16,095 nucleotides of DNA from an uncultured Collinsella sp. (GCA_900544385.1 UQVD01000046.1:1-16095); one strand, 5' to 3'. Counted from the first letter of the stretch, positions 1 to 7,405 are shown. Made by a program: numbers and translations. The notes: generated by a model from the letters alone, not told the origin.

Positions 1-49
1 ACGAGATACTGATCGGTCTCGTGGGCTCGGAGATGTGTATAAGAGACAG
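1..49 (+). other. Untrimmed Illumina Nextera adapter (artefact)
   Basis: Seen directly: ACGAGAT (end of P7) at 1-7, an 8-base index ACTGATCG at 8-15, GTCTCGTGGGCTCGG at 16-30 and the Tn5 mosaic end AGATGTGTATAAGAGACAG at 31-49. These four blocks in this order are the Nextera i7 adapter. The bases are synthetic. A reading frame on the plus strand starting at 21 would begin MGSEMCIRDS, a known spurious translation of this adapter, and should not be annotated. Genomic sequence begins at about base 50. Confidence 0.98.
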
Positions 50-83
50 CCATGCGGCCAGCGGACAACTATGTAGCCTCAGA

Positions 84-815
84 CTAGAACATGCCCAAGA
101 AACCGTGCACAAACAGCGCGGCCAGAGCGGCACCGACAAACGGAGCGATGCCAGGAACAAGCAGGCCGTACTTCCAGTTGTTGTCAGCCTTGTTCTGAAT
201 CGGCAGCACCTGATAGGCCATGCGAGGACCAAGGTCACGGGCCTGGTTCATGGCGAAGCCAGTGATACCTCCCATGCCCATGCCAACAGCCCAAACGATC
301 AGACCGACGCAGATAGCGAGCATCAGGACGTTCTCGCCAGCACGGTTAGCAGCAGCAAGGATGGCGCTGATGAACACAAAGGTGCAGATAGCCTCGCAGA
401 AGAAATTACGGGCATAGTTCGTACCCTCGGTGGTGGGGTTGGTCGAGAAGATGTTGCGCTGAGCAATGGGATCGATGACACCATCGGAAGCCTTGAACTC
501 ATCGGCATACATCAACCATGCGATCACGGCACCCGCAAAGCCGCCGAGCATATCGGCAATCATGAAGGGGATGCAGCTGCTCCACGGCACCAGACCGACG
601 ATGCACTGGGCAAGCACCATAGCCGGGTTCATGCACACGGCGCCACCAAAGACAAACAGGCAGACCGAGATGCCAAAAGACCAAGTGGTGATGGCAAACA
701 TATGGCCGGAGCCCTGATACTTGGTACCCTTAAGCACGGTATCGCAGTGCACGCCCACGCCAAAGATGATCATGAGGGCCGTTGCGCCGAATTCGCAGAG
801 GAGTTTGGTAAGCAT
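84..815 (-). CDS. MIP-family aquaglyceroporin, probable lactic acid/glycerol channel (LarD/GlpF-like)
   Basis: A 243-residue protein with the alternating hydrophobic segments of the major intrinsic protein family, at the usual family length. The first pore box is NPA at residues 63-65; the second is NQA at 190-192, followed by the selectivity-filter Arg193 and Asp194. Asp after the Arg is typical of glycerol-conducting members rather than strict water channels. The residue two before the first NPA is Cys, where many family members have His. The gene starts 49 bp after larA with no hairpin between them, so the two are probably co-transcribed. In Lactobacillus plantarum larD of the lar operon is an aquaglyceroporin carrying lactic acid, and that is the inferred role here; glycerol uptake is the alternative. 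The ATG at 815 follows a modest AAGG ribosome site. The stop is TAG at 84, so the gene is complete although the contig ends just beyond. Confidence 0.88.
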   Translation of the reverse strand: MLTKLLCEFGATALMIIFGVGVHCDTVLKGTKYQGSGHMFAITTWSFGISVCLFVFGGAVCMNPAMVLAQCIVGLVPWSSCIPFMIADMLGGFAGAVIAWLMYADEFKASDGVIDPIAQRNIFSTNPTTEGTNYARNFFCEAICTFVFISAILAAANRAGENVLMLAICVGLIVWAVGMGMGGITGFAMNQARDLGPRMAYQVLPIQNKADNNWKYGLLVPGIAPFVGAALAALFVHGFLGMF

Positions 816-864
816 AAAACCTTATCTTTCTTGTCGGTTATAAACGATTCGTTTAGGCCGCGTA

Positions 865-2142
865 CTAGTGCTGTGCGACGACAACGCCCAGGCCATCGGG
901 AATGACGGCCACCTTGGCATCGGCACCCTTCATCTCAAAGGCGAGCTTGAGCGCCTCATCGAGGGTGTTGACCGGCGTCATGTGCATATCCTTGATCATC
1001 TGGTGATCGCACAGGTCGGTGACCATGATCACAGGGTGATGCGCCAGGATGCGGGCAAAGATCTGGCTCGTCCACTGGTCGGGCAGGGTCTCGTCCTTAG
1101 GACGGTCGATGCAGGCACGCTCAAACTCCGCCGGATCGTTGTCGGCGATGTTGTGATAGAAGCCCTCGCCACCGTGACCGTCGGCACAGCCGGCGACGTC
1201 GATGATCACGCCGCCCTCGGGAAGCGTAGCCTCGGCAGAGCACATGCCCTTCACGGCCTGATAGATGTTCTGGTCGAGCGGGTAGCCGCCGTTGGTGGTA
1301 ATGGCAATCTCGCACTCGACGGGCTCAACGCCGGCAAGGCTCTTCACGAACTCGCAGCCAGCCTCGTGCGCCTTGTGGATGTCGCCGGCAAAGGAGCCGA
1401 TGACCTCGTGCTTGCCGTTGAGCACCACGTTGAGCACAAAGGCAAGGTGAGCCATCTCGGCAGCGGCAAACATGTCCTCGCTCACGTGGTTGTGGCACAG
1501 GTTGCCGGCACGCGAATGGGAATCGTTCACAAACTGACCGTTGTGGTTGTACATGATGGTCTTGTAGCTGGCGATACCAGGCAGGACGGACTTGCGGCTG
1601 CCAGAGAAACCGGCAAAGAAGTGCGGCTCAATAAAGCCCTCGGCAAGCAGCAGATCGCAATCGGCAGCAATCTTGTTGATGATGCACTCGCCGCCAGAAG
1701 GCAGGGTGCCGATCTTTTTCATCATGCTGTCATCGGTCGCGACGTGCATAACGATTTCCTCGTTGGCAACGATCTCCTCGCCGTACTTGTTGACGAGCTC
1801 CTCGTGCGTCGACGGACGATGCATACCCGTAGCAACCAGAATACGCACGCGAGCCTCGGGCGCAGCAGAATGGATGTGATGCAGCAGAATAGGCATCGTC
1901 ACACGCGAGGGAACGGGACGCGTATGATCGGAGCTAATGATGACAATATCCTTCTTGCCAGCACAAAGCTCCTCGAGCGAAGGCGAGCCATAAGGGTTGG
2001 CAAGCGACTCCTCCACCAGCTCTTCCTGCGATTTTGTAGTCTTAAACTCGTTTTGATGACCTTCCATCACACCCGCAAAGTTCTTATCCTCGAGCTCCAG
2101 ATGCAACGTCTTGTGGTCAAACGGCAGTTCACATTCAAACAA
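865..2142 (-). CDS. larA: LarA-family nickel-pincer lactate racemase
   Basis: A 425-residue protein of the LarA family, which interconverts D- and L-lactate (some paralogues use malate, phenyllactate or other 2-hydroxyacids) with a covalently bound nickel-pincer nucleotide. Key residues fall at the same numbers as in Lactobacillus plantarum LarA: Asp72 and Arg75 in SSDHTRPVPS, the catalytic pair His108 (ATGMHRP) and His174 (EPHFFAG), Lys184 (SGSRKS), which carries the cofactor, and nickel ligand His200 (YNH). This agreement supports the TTG start at 2142, which has a GAGG about 10 bases upstream; no better in-frame ATG exists near the N-terminus. The aquaglyceroporin gene follows 49 bp downstream. 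The cofactor-synthesis genes larB, larC and larE are not in the window and would have to lie past the left edge or elsewhere. Cytoplasmic. The family is secure; the exact substrate is inferred. Confidence 0.93.
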   Translation of the reverse strand: MFECELPFDHKTLHLELEDKNFAGVMEGHQNEFKTTKSQEELVEESLANPYGSPSLEELCAGKKDIVIISSDHTRPVPSRVTMPILLHHIHSAAPEARVRILVATGMHRPSTHEELVNKYGEEIVANEEIVMHVATDDSMMKKIGTLPSGGECIINKIAADCDLLLAEGFIEPHFFAGFSGSRKSVLPGIASYKTIMYNHNGQFVNDSHSRAGNLCHNHVSEDMFAAAEMAHLAFVLNVVLNGKHEVIGSFAGDIHKAHEAGCEFVKSLAGVEPVECEIAITTNGGYPLDQNIYQAVKGMCSAEATLPEGGVIIDVAGCADGHGGEGFYHNIADNDPAEFERACIDRPKDETLPDQWTSQIFARILAHHPVIMVTDLCDHQMIKDMHMTPVNTLDEALKLAFEMKGADAKVAVIPDGLGVVVAQH

Positions 2143-2261
2143 TGACGAGCGCCCTCTTCCTTTTCAACTGACACACTAGATAAACCGTTGGAAGGATACG
2201 CCGCTCACCGAAAAACACCACCGTCCACCGACTCATTAACACAACGTTCATATTTGACCCA

Positions 2262-2302
2262 CAACAAAACGGCCGCGACCCCAAACGGGACCGCGACCGC
2301 CT
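2262..2302 (-). terminator. Rho-independent terminator or attenuator hairpin upstream of larA
   Basis: Arms 2271-2282 and 2287-2298 pair over 12 bp with three G-U wobbles around the loop AAAC at 2283-2286; pairing continues a few bases outward. Read on the minus strand, the stem is followed by GTTTTGTTGTG. No gene lies just upstream on this strand, so it may either stop read-through from ppc or act as a leader attenuator about 120 bp before larA. Confidence 0.6.
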
Positions 2303-2377
2303 GTCAAAGACACTATAGACAGGATGATTTACGCAGCGCCGAGGCAAACATCTAGCCCGAGACGTACGCACGGAAGC

Positions 2378-2420
2378 CATTTTGCATAAATGCGTTAATT
2401 AATTGCATAAAATGGCGCAT
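2378..2420. promoter_or_regulatory. AT-rich repeat, possible regulator-binding region
   Basis: TTGCATAAA occurs at 2382-2390 and again at 2403-2411, exactly 21 bp (two helical turns) apart. The same block is bounded by the inverted pair GCCATTTT (from 2377) and AAAATGGC (2408-2415). Same-face direct repeats suggest protein binding. Its distance from larA (about 240 bp) leaves the target promoter unclear. Confidence 0.35.
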
Positions 2421-2747
2421 GGATTTCTAGCCGTAACAGGGTAGTGCCCTCCGGAGCGTGCATTTTTGCGAGTATTCAGCATCGCGGGATAAGATTTTGG
2501 TGCCAAAAGTATTTCAAAAGGTAGATAGTCCTCATGGCTCGTCCCATCTGGATGGCATGCGGCGAGAAACCAGCCATATATGAACATCGACAAAGCCCAA
2601 TCGTCATGCAAAAGCATCAACAGGAGCCGCGAACGTCACCCATAGCCTTATGCACCAATCTTTGGCTGCTGAAAACTCCGTTTTTTGCACGTCGCCCCAA
2701 GCACCACCCTCACCCAGCGGCTGATCCGCCGAAGACCGGACATCGCA

Positions 2748-2874
2748 GGGCCCGCCATTAGTTTACTTTTAGGCACACTCCGCAGGACGCAAGAAGCCCT
2801 CGCCGCACGAAGTGCGCAGCGAGGGCTTCTTGCATGTCCGAGGACGTGCCTAAAAGTAAACTAATGGCGGGCCC
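2748..2874. repeat. 127-bp near-perfect palindrome downstream of ppc
   Basis: Perfect 29-bp outer arms at 2748-2776 and 2846-2874 (beginning GGGCCCGCCATTAG and ending in its complement), then 12-base unpaired segments, then perfect 15-bp inner arms 2789-2803 and 2819-2833 (GCAAGAAGCCCTCGC) capped by a CGCAC-GAA-GTGCG mini-hairpin. It lies 21 bp past the ppc stop. The inner GC-rich stem could terminate ppc, though there is no long T tract. The outer arms are far longer than a terminator needs, so a mobile palindromic element is possible; no target duplication is evident. Confidence 0.8.
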
Positions 2875-2895
2875 GGACGACTACAGGGCTATCGA

Positions 2896-5721
2896 TTACC
2901 CCGTGTTCTGCAATCCTGCCGAGACGCCGGTCACAGTCGAAAGAATCAGGCTCATGTACTCGGCCTTCTTCTCCTCGGCCATCTCGTCCTGGTTCATACG
3001 CACCTCGCGAAGGGCGCGGACCTGGGCGATGGACAGGGCGTCGACGTAGGGGTTGCGCACGCGGACGGCGCAGCCAAGCACGCGGCGGCGCTGCAGCGGC
3101 CACTCGTCACCGACGATGGCAAGGACCCACTTACGCGTGAGCTGCATCTCGGTGAAGACCTTCTCGGACAGATCCTGGCGATCGCCCAGGTGCAGATACA
3201 TCTTGGCGATGCGCTGGTCGGTCTTAGCGATCGACATCTCGATGTTGTCGATAAAGGTGCGGAAGAACGGCCACTCCTGGTAGGCAGCCTTAAGCTGGTC
3301 CAGATCGCCAAACTGCTCGCAGGCGGTACCCAGGCCGTACCAAGCGGCCAGATTGATGCGCGCCTGGCTCCAGCTGAAGATCCACGGAATGGTACGCAGG
3401 TCGTCGAGCGACTTGGCACCCAAGCCGCGCTTGGCGGGACGCGAGCCGATCGGCAGCAGACCGACCTCGGTCAACGGCGTCACGGTCGAGAACCACGGTG
3501 TAAAGTCCTCGGTGTTCAGCAGGTCCAGATAGCGCTCGTGGCTTGCGGCGTTGAGCTTCTCGGCCATATCCCAGAACTTCTGCGTGGTCTCGGTGTTGGT
3601 CTTCTCGACACTCGGGGCCGACTGCAAAAGCGTTGCGGCGGCAACGGACTCAACATGGCGCTGAGCCAGCGTGCGGTTGCCGTAACGGGCAAAGATGACT
3701 TCGCCCTGCTCGGTAAGCTTAAAGAAGCAGTTGACCGAACCCTTGGGCTGCGCCAGCACGGCCTTGTTGGCCGGGCCGCCGCCACGGCCCACGGCACCGC
3801 CGCGACCGTGCATGAGCACCAGGTCGATATCGTTCTTCTCTGCCCACTTGGCGATGCGCTCCTGCGCGGAGTGCAGCGCGAGCATGGCCGTGGTAGGACC
3901 GGCATCCTTAGAAGAGTCGGAATAGCCCAGCATGACCTCCATGCGGCGGTTGGTCTGGGCAAGGCGCTTTTGCACCACGGGCAGCGTAAGCATCTGATCG
4001 AGCACGTCGACGCAGCCCTCGAGGTCCTCGAGCTGCTCGAACAACGGGATCACGTCGAGCTCGGGGACATCCTCCTCGTGTGCAAAGGACAGGTGCGCCA
4101 GCTCAAAGACGTCGGCCACATGCTGAGCGCTCTTGGTAAACGAGATGATGTAGCGGTGCGCCATCTTCTTGCCGTAGCGCTTTTGGATGGAGCCGATAGC
4201 GCGGAAGGTATCGATGACCTCGCGCGTCATGGGCTGCAGGTCGCCATGGATACCGTTCTCGTGGATATCCTTAAGGGCGCGGGCATGCACCACGGAGTGC
4301 TGACGGAACTCCATCTCGACCATATGGAAGCCGAAGGACTCGACCTGCCAGATGATGGTTTGGACCGGGCCGTAGGCAGCACGGACGGCACCGCAGGCGG
4401 CCAGCGAACGCTGGACGACGCGCAGGTCATCCAGGAACTCGTCGGCGCTGTGGTACATGGTGTCGGTGATACGACGGACGGTGGCGTTCAGGCGGTCGGC
4501 CATGACGAGCATGACGGCGCGATGCGGCTCGTGCTCGGAGATCAGCTCGGCGCGGGCCGTGTAACGAGGGCTCATCTCGACCTGATGGTTCCACAGGTTA
4601 ATGAGCTCGGCCGACGGCTTGCTGTAGGTAGCCTCGAGCGTGAGGTTGCGGCCGATGTGGCGGCACTTGTCCTCGAGCTTGAGCACCATGTGCGTAAAGT
4701 ACTTGGCGGCGACCTCACGGCTCACCTTGGCGGTGACGTTGGGGTTACCGTCGCGGTCGGAACCGATCCAGCTGCCGGGATGGAAGAACGCCGGGCACAG
4801 CGGCGGCACAGTACCGGCCTTGTCGCCCAGCACCCAATCGTCAAAACGACGATAGATAACGGGGATAACGTCGAACAGCGTGTTATCGAAGATGTCGATG
4901 ATGGTATCGGCTTCCTCGACCGGCGTGGGCTTCTTGAGCGCGATGGGACTCGTACGCACCAGGGCGTCGATCTCCTGCAGCATATGGCGCTCGTTCTCCA
5001 CCAGGTCGGAGCCGCCCAGACGCGGACGCTCCTCCAGCAGGTTGGAGATACGGCGGATCTTGCCCTCGACGGCCTTACGACGGGCCTCGGTGGGATGTGC
5101 GGTAAAGACAGGGTGGAACTCGAGCTTGTCGAGCAGCTCGTTGGCACCCTCGACACCCAGCTCATTCACCAGCTGGTGATAGGCAACGGTAAGCTCGTTG
5201 GCAGGATCGACCTCGGTATCGGTCGACGCACCGGCCTCGCGCTCGCGCAGCTGCGCCACACGGTAGTTCTCCTCCGACAGGTTTGCCAGATGGAAAAAGC
5301 TCGTAAAGGCGCGAACGATGACCTGCTGCTTATCGAGCGGCAGGCTGTCGATCAAATCGACGACCTCACGAAATGCCACGGCAGTGGGCTCGTCGGCGGT
5401 GGGCACGCCCTGCTCGTCGACGGCTTCGTCGGCAGCGCAGGTACCGGGGTTGCCGGCATTGACCACAATCTCGGCTGTCAAAATCTTGTCGAACAGGTCC
5501 GCGATCTCGGGATCATACTCGCTAAGCACACGGCGCTCCAAGCGCAAGAACAGCGCCAGATTGTCGCGCAGCTCCTCGGGGATCTCGATCTCGGCGAGAC
5601 GCTCCCTGGACTCGGCATTCGAGCCGATTCGGTTAACGAGGCGGTTGACCACGGCAGCGACGCGCGCCGCGGCTTCGGGTACAGACTGGTTGCTTAGGTT
5701 CTCAGCCACGTTTCCTCCCAT
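2896..5721 (-). CDS. ppc: Phosphoenolpyruvate carboxylase
   Basis: A 941-residue PEP carboxylase, which makes oxaloacetate from phosphoenolpyruvate and bicarbonate with Mg2+ as an anaplerotic step in the cytoplasm. All signature regions are visible: FTAHPTEARR with catalytic His209, GSWIGSDRDGNP (316-327), MLGYSDSSKDAGP (597-609), the glycine-rich GRGGAVGRGGGP loop (639-650), and the family's invariant QNTG C-terminus. Length is normal for the bacterial enzyme. The ATG at 5721 has GGAGG only one base away, whereas an in-frame GTG at 5709 is preceded by GGGAGGAAAC at better spacing, so the protein may really begin at 5709 (937 residues). It is monocistronic: a terminator lies upstream after hisS, a TATAAT box sits at 5754-5759, and a palindrome follows the stop. 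In a fermentative gut actinobacterium it probably feeds the succinate branch (inference). Confidence 0.97.
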   Translation of the reverse strand: MGGNVAENLSNQSVPEAAARVAAVVNRLVNRIGSNAESRERLAEIEIPEELRDNLALFLRLERRVLSEYDPEIADLFDKILTAEIVVNAGNPGTCAADEAVDEQGVPTADEPTAVAFREVVDLIDSLPLDKQQVIVRAFTSFFHLANLSEENYRVAQLREREAGASTDTEVDPANELTVAYHQLVNELGVEGANELLDKLEFHPVFTAHPTEARRKAVEGKIRRISNLLEERPRLGGSDLVENERHMLQEIDALVRTSPIALKKPTPVEEADTIIDIFDNTLFDVIPVIYRRFDDWVLGDKAGTVPPLCPAFFHPGSWIGSDRDGNPNVTAKVSREVAAKYFTHMVLKLEDKCRHIGRNLTLEATYSKPSAELINLWNHQVEMSPRYTARAELISEHEPHRAVMLVMADRLNATVRRITDTMYHSADEFLDDLRVVQRSLAACGAVRAAYGPVQTIIWQVESFGFHMVEMEFRQHSVVHARALKDIHENGIHGDLQPMTREVIDTFRAIGSIQKRYGKKMAHRYIISFTKSAQHVADVFELAHLSFAHEEDVPELDVIPLFEQLEDLEGCVDVLDQMLTLPVVQKRLAQTNRRMEVMLGYSDSSKDAGPTTAMLALHSAQERIAKWAEKNDIDLVLMHGRGGAVGRGGGPANKAVLAQPKGSVNCFFKLTEQGEVIFARYGNRTLAQRHVESVAAATLLQSAPSVEKTNTETTQKFWDMAEKLNAASHERYLDLLNTEDFTPWFSTVTPLTEVGLLPIGSRPAKRGLGAKSLDDLRTIPWIFSWSQARINLAAWYGLGTACEQFGDLDQLKAAYQEWPFFRTFIDNIEMSIAKTDQRIAKMYLHLGDRQDLSEKVFTEMQLTRKWVLAIVGDEWPLQRRRVLGCAVRVRNPYVDALSIAQVRALREVRMNQDEMAEEKKAEYMSLILSTVTGVSAGLQNTG

Positions 5722-5753
5722 TCCTCCTTCTATGCACGTAACATGCGGTATTC

Positions 5754-5781
5754 ATTATAGGCGCTTGAGAAATACTTTCGA
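5754..5781 (-). promoter_or_regulatory. Putative ppc promoter
   Basis: ATTATA at 5754-5759 reads TATAAT, a perfect -10, on the minus strand. With a 16-bp spacer the -35 hexamer is TCGAAA (4 of 6 matches to TTGACA). The start of transcription would be near 5747, giving a leader of about 25-40 bases before the ppc start. The weak -35 fits an activated promoter. Confidence 0.55.
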
Positions 5782-5855
5782 CACTGATTGCGCTTTACCA
5801 CACAAAAGTATTTTCTGCATTGCAAAGGTTTTTGCCCTAAATGGTCGTATTTCTC
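5767..5855. promoter_or_regulatory. Cluster of GARAAATAC motifs upstream of ppc
   Basis: GAGAAATAC occurs on the plus strand at 5767-5775 and in inverse at 5847-5855; AAATACTTT at 5770-5778 is the exact inverse of AAAGTATTT at 5805-5813. The first copy overlaps the -35 position and the second is centred about 62 bp before the predicted transcription start, a classic activator distance. Another AAAGTATTT lies at 2506-2514. Read as protein on the minus strand, the two central copies both encode QCRKYF. Confidence 0.45.
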
Positions 5856-5873
5856 GGTGGGCGGCATACGTAA

Positions 5874-5909
5874 ACGGGGGCATTCCGCATAAAAGCGAAA
5901 CACCCCCGT
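5874..5909 (-). terminator. Rho-independent terminator of hisS
   Basis: Arms ACGGGGG (5874-5880) and CCCCCGT (5903-5909) extend inward on the minus strand through TG/TG and TTTCGC/GCGGAA wobble-containing pairs to a 6-base TTTTAT loop, a 15-bp stem in all. A short TTT follows. It lies 58 bp after the hisS stop. Confidence 0.7.
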
Positions 5910-5966
5910 AACAATCGCTCTCCATGAGCAGGGCACGTTAGCAGGCCCGAAGCTCAAAAAGATGCG

Positions 5967-7280
5967 CTACAGGCGCTCGCGAACCGCCTCGACGACGTTG
6001 TCCAGATCGGCGAGCACCTCGTCATGGCTCTGCATGTCGCGCACTTTGACCTTGCCGGCGGCAAGCTCGTCGCCACCCAGGACCAAGATGAGCTTGGCGC
6101 CTACCTTATCGGCTTGCTTAAACTGGGCCTTGAGCGAACGACCCTGATAGTCGGCCTCGGTCACGATACCTGCGGCGCGAAGCTCCTGCGTAATGGCAAA
6201 GACGTTCTGACGCAGCTCCTTGCCGGCGTTGGCGACATAGACGCACGGGGCCTCATCGGCACCCAAATCGCTGCCAAAGGCCTGCAGGGCCAGCAGGGCG
6301 CGCTCAAAACCGACAGCAAAGCCGACGCCCGCCGTGGGCTTGCCACCCTCGAGCTCGACCAGGCCATCGTAGCGGCCGCCGCCGCCGATGGAGCCGACGC
6401 CGGCGCCAGGGGCCTCGACCTCAAAGACAGTACGGGTGTAGTAGTCCAGGCCGCGCACCAAGGTGGGATCCTCGACATACTCGATACCGGCGGCATCCAG
6501 ATAGCGCTTGACCTGCTCGTAGTGCTCGCGGCACTCATCGCACAGGTTGTCACCCATCAGCGGAGCCTCGGCCATGATCTCGCGGCAGTGGTCGTTCTTG
6601 CAGTCGAAGGCACGCAGCGGGTTGAGCTCGGCGCGCTCGCGGCACTCATCGCACATCTCGTCGGCGTGATCGAGGATGAACTGCTTGACCTGCTCGCGAT
6701 AGGCCGGACGGCACTGGGCGTCACCCATCGAGTTGATGAGCAGACGAAGCTTGGAAAGATCAAAACCAAGGCGCTTGTAGAACTCCATGAGCATGATGAT
6801 GCACTCGGCGTCTGCCGCCGGATCGGGAGCGCCGAGCCACTCGATGCCCACCTGGTGGAACTGGCGCAGGCGGCCCTTCTGGGGACGCTCGCCGCGGAAC
6901 ATGGCCTCGGCGTAGTAGGCCTTAAACGGCGTGGAGCCCTGGGGCACCAGATTGTTCTCGACGACAGCGCGCACCACGCCGGCCGTGCCCTCGGGGCGAA
7001 GCGCCAGGCGCTGCTTGGGCTTGAGTTTGTTGTCGGTGCCCTCGGTAAAGACGCGTTCCAGGTTGGCACCACTGAACACGCGGAACATTTCCTTGCGCAC
7101 GACGTCGGTCGACTGGCCGATACCGTGGACAAACACGTCCACCTGCTCGATCGCGGGCGTCTCGATAGGTTTAAAACCAAACGGCTCGAACACGCCGGCA
7201 GCGATCTGCTGCATCTTTTGCCAGGCGCGCATCTCGGCGCCGATAAGGTCGCGGGTTCCCTCCGCCTTCTGTGCCTGCAT
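5967..7280 (-). CDS. hisS: Histidyl-tRNA synthetase
   Basis: A class II aminoacyl-tRNA synthetase charging tRNA-His with histidine using ATP, in the cytoplasm. Numbered from the ATG at 7280 (437 residues): GTRDL near the N-terminus, LRPEGT (94-99), motif 2 FRGERPQKGRLRQFHQVG (128-145), the histidine-specific GLDYYTRTVFE (278-288), GGGGRYDGL (299-307), and motif 3 GVGFAVGFERALL (318-330), followed by an alpha/beta anticodon-binding domain. An insertion carries paired CDEC motifs (210-213 and 247-250), seen in many bacterial HisRS proteins. A TTG at 7286 is also in frame, but AAAGG lies only three bases or so from it and is well spaced for the ATG, so the ATG was chosen. There is a TATAAT at 7323-7328 and a leader of only about 35 bases, so no room for a T-box. 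It stands alone between two terminators. Confidence 0.97.
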   Translation of the reverse strand: MQAQKAEGTRDLIGAEMRAWQKMQQIAAGVFEPFGFKPIETPAIEQVDVFVHGIGQSTDVVRKEMFRVFSGANLERVFTEGTDNKLKPKQRLALRPEGTAGVVRAVVENNLVPQGSTPFKAYYAEAMFRGERPQKGRLRQFHQVGIEWLGAPDPAADAECIIMLMEFYKRLGFDLSKLRLLINSMGDAQCRPAYREQVKQFILDHADEMCDECRERAELNPLRAFDCKNDHCREIMAEAPLMGDNLCDECREHYEQVKRYLDAAGIEYVEDPTLVRGLDYYTRTVFEVEAPGAGVGSIGGGGRYDGLVELEGGKPTAGVGFAVGFERALLALQAFGSDLGADEAPCVYVANAGKELRQNVFAITQELRAAGIVTEADYQGRSLKAQFKQADKVGAKLILVLGGDELAAGKVKVRDMQSHDEVLADLDNVVEAVRERL

Positions 7281-7322
7281 GGGCAAACACCTTTCTTTTG
7301 TATCGCGTCATAGGTAGTGGTC

Positions 7323-7328
7323 ATTATA
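7323..7328 (-). promoter_or_regulatory. Putative hisS -10 box
   Basis: ATTATA reads TATAAT on the minus strand, 43 bases before the hisS ATG. No good -35 hexamer was seen; the upstream DNA is the T-rich tail of the preceding terminator. Confidence 0.45.
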
Positions 7329-7330
7329 CG

Positions 7331-7405
7331 GCACAAAAACAAAACGCGGTGGCGCGTCTGACCGAACGAGGGTATGGGGGCTCGTTCGGCCAGACGCGCC
7401 ACCGC
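7331..7405 (-). terminator. Rho-independent terminator with a 25-bp stem
   Basis: Arms 7346-7370 and 7381-7405 match at 24 of 25 positions (the exception is a G-U pair) around a 10-base loop. On the minus strand the stem is followed by GTTTTGTTTTTGTGC. It ends the MFS remnant transcript just before the hisS promoter. The stem is unusually long for a terminator. Confidence 0.9.

Larger units (their letters stand above)
2143..2895. other. 753-bp gene-free region between ppc and larA
   Basis: No convincing gene. Short open frames of 73 codons (minus, 2399-2620) and 75 codons (plus, 2534-2761) lack good ribosome sites and recognisable family features. The stretch is more AT-rich than the genes in its middle. 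It holds a minus-strand terminator hairpin (2262-2302), an AT-rich inverted/direct repeat (2378-2420), a copy of the AAAGTATTT motif also found before ppc (2506-2514), and a 127-bp palindrome (2748-2874). The larA promoter should lie here, but no convincing -35/-10 pair could be fixed. Confidence 0.7.
5730..5867 (-). other. Possible 45-codon leader ORF before ppc (doubtful)
   Basis: An open frame from an ATG at 5867 to TAG at 5730 encodes a basic, Cys/Tyr-containing peptide with the hexapeptide QCRKYF twice; all six codons of the two copies differ, each synonymously. Its stop directly precedes the ppc ribosome site. There is no ribosome site for the ATG, and the predicted ppc -10 lies inside the frame, so regulatory DNA is the simpler reading. 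Confidence 0.2.

Noticed and set aside
21..905. 294-codon plus-strand open frame beginning MGSEMCIRDS
   Set aside because: It starts in the sequencing adapter and then runs antisense through the aquaglyceroporin gene.
868..2145. 425-codon plus-strand frame almost exactly opposite larA
   Set aside because: It is the mirror frame of a strongly identified gene; GC-rich codon bias leaves the antisense frame open. No family features.
2399..2620. 73-codon minus-strand frame in the ppc-larA intergenic region
   Set aside because: No ribosome site, no recognisable features, and it runs into the AT-rich repeat. It may be repeat DNA, but one copy cannot show this.
2748..2874. Palindrome as an assembly fold-back artefact
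   Set aside because: A fold-back would keep all inner positions complementary; here two 12-base internal segments are not inverted copies.
3190..5697. 835-codon plus-strand frame antisense to ppc, with similar long frames opposite hisS and the yhgE genes
   Set aside because: All lie within secure minus-strand genes and have Leu/Val/His/Gly-rich shadow composition without motifs.
7281..7330. T-box or other leader regulation of hisS
   Set aside because: From the TATAAT at 7323-7328 the leader is only about 35 bases, too short for a T-box.
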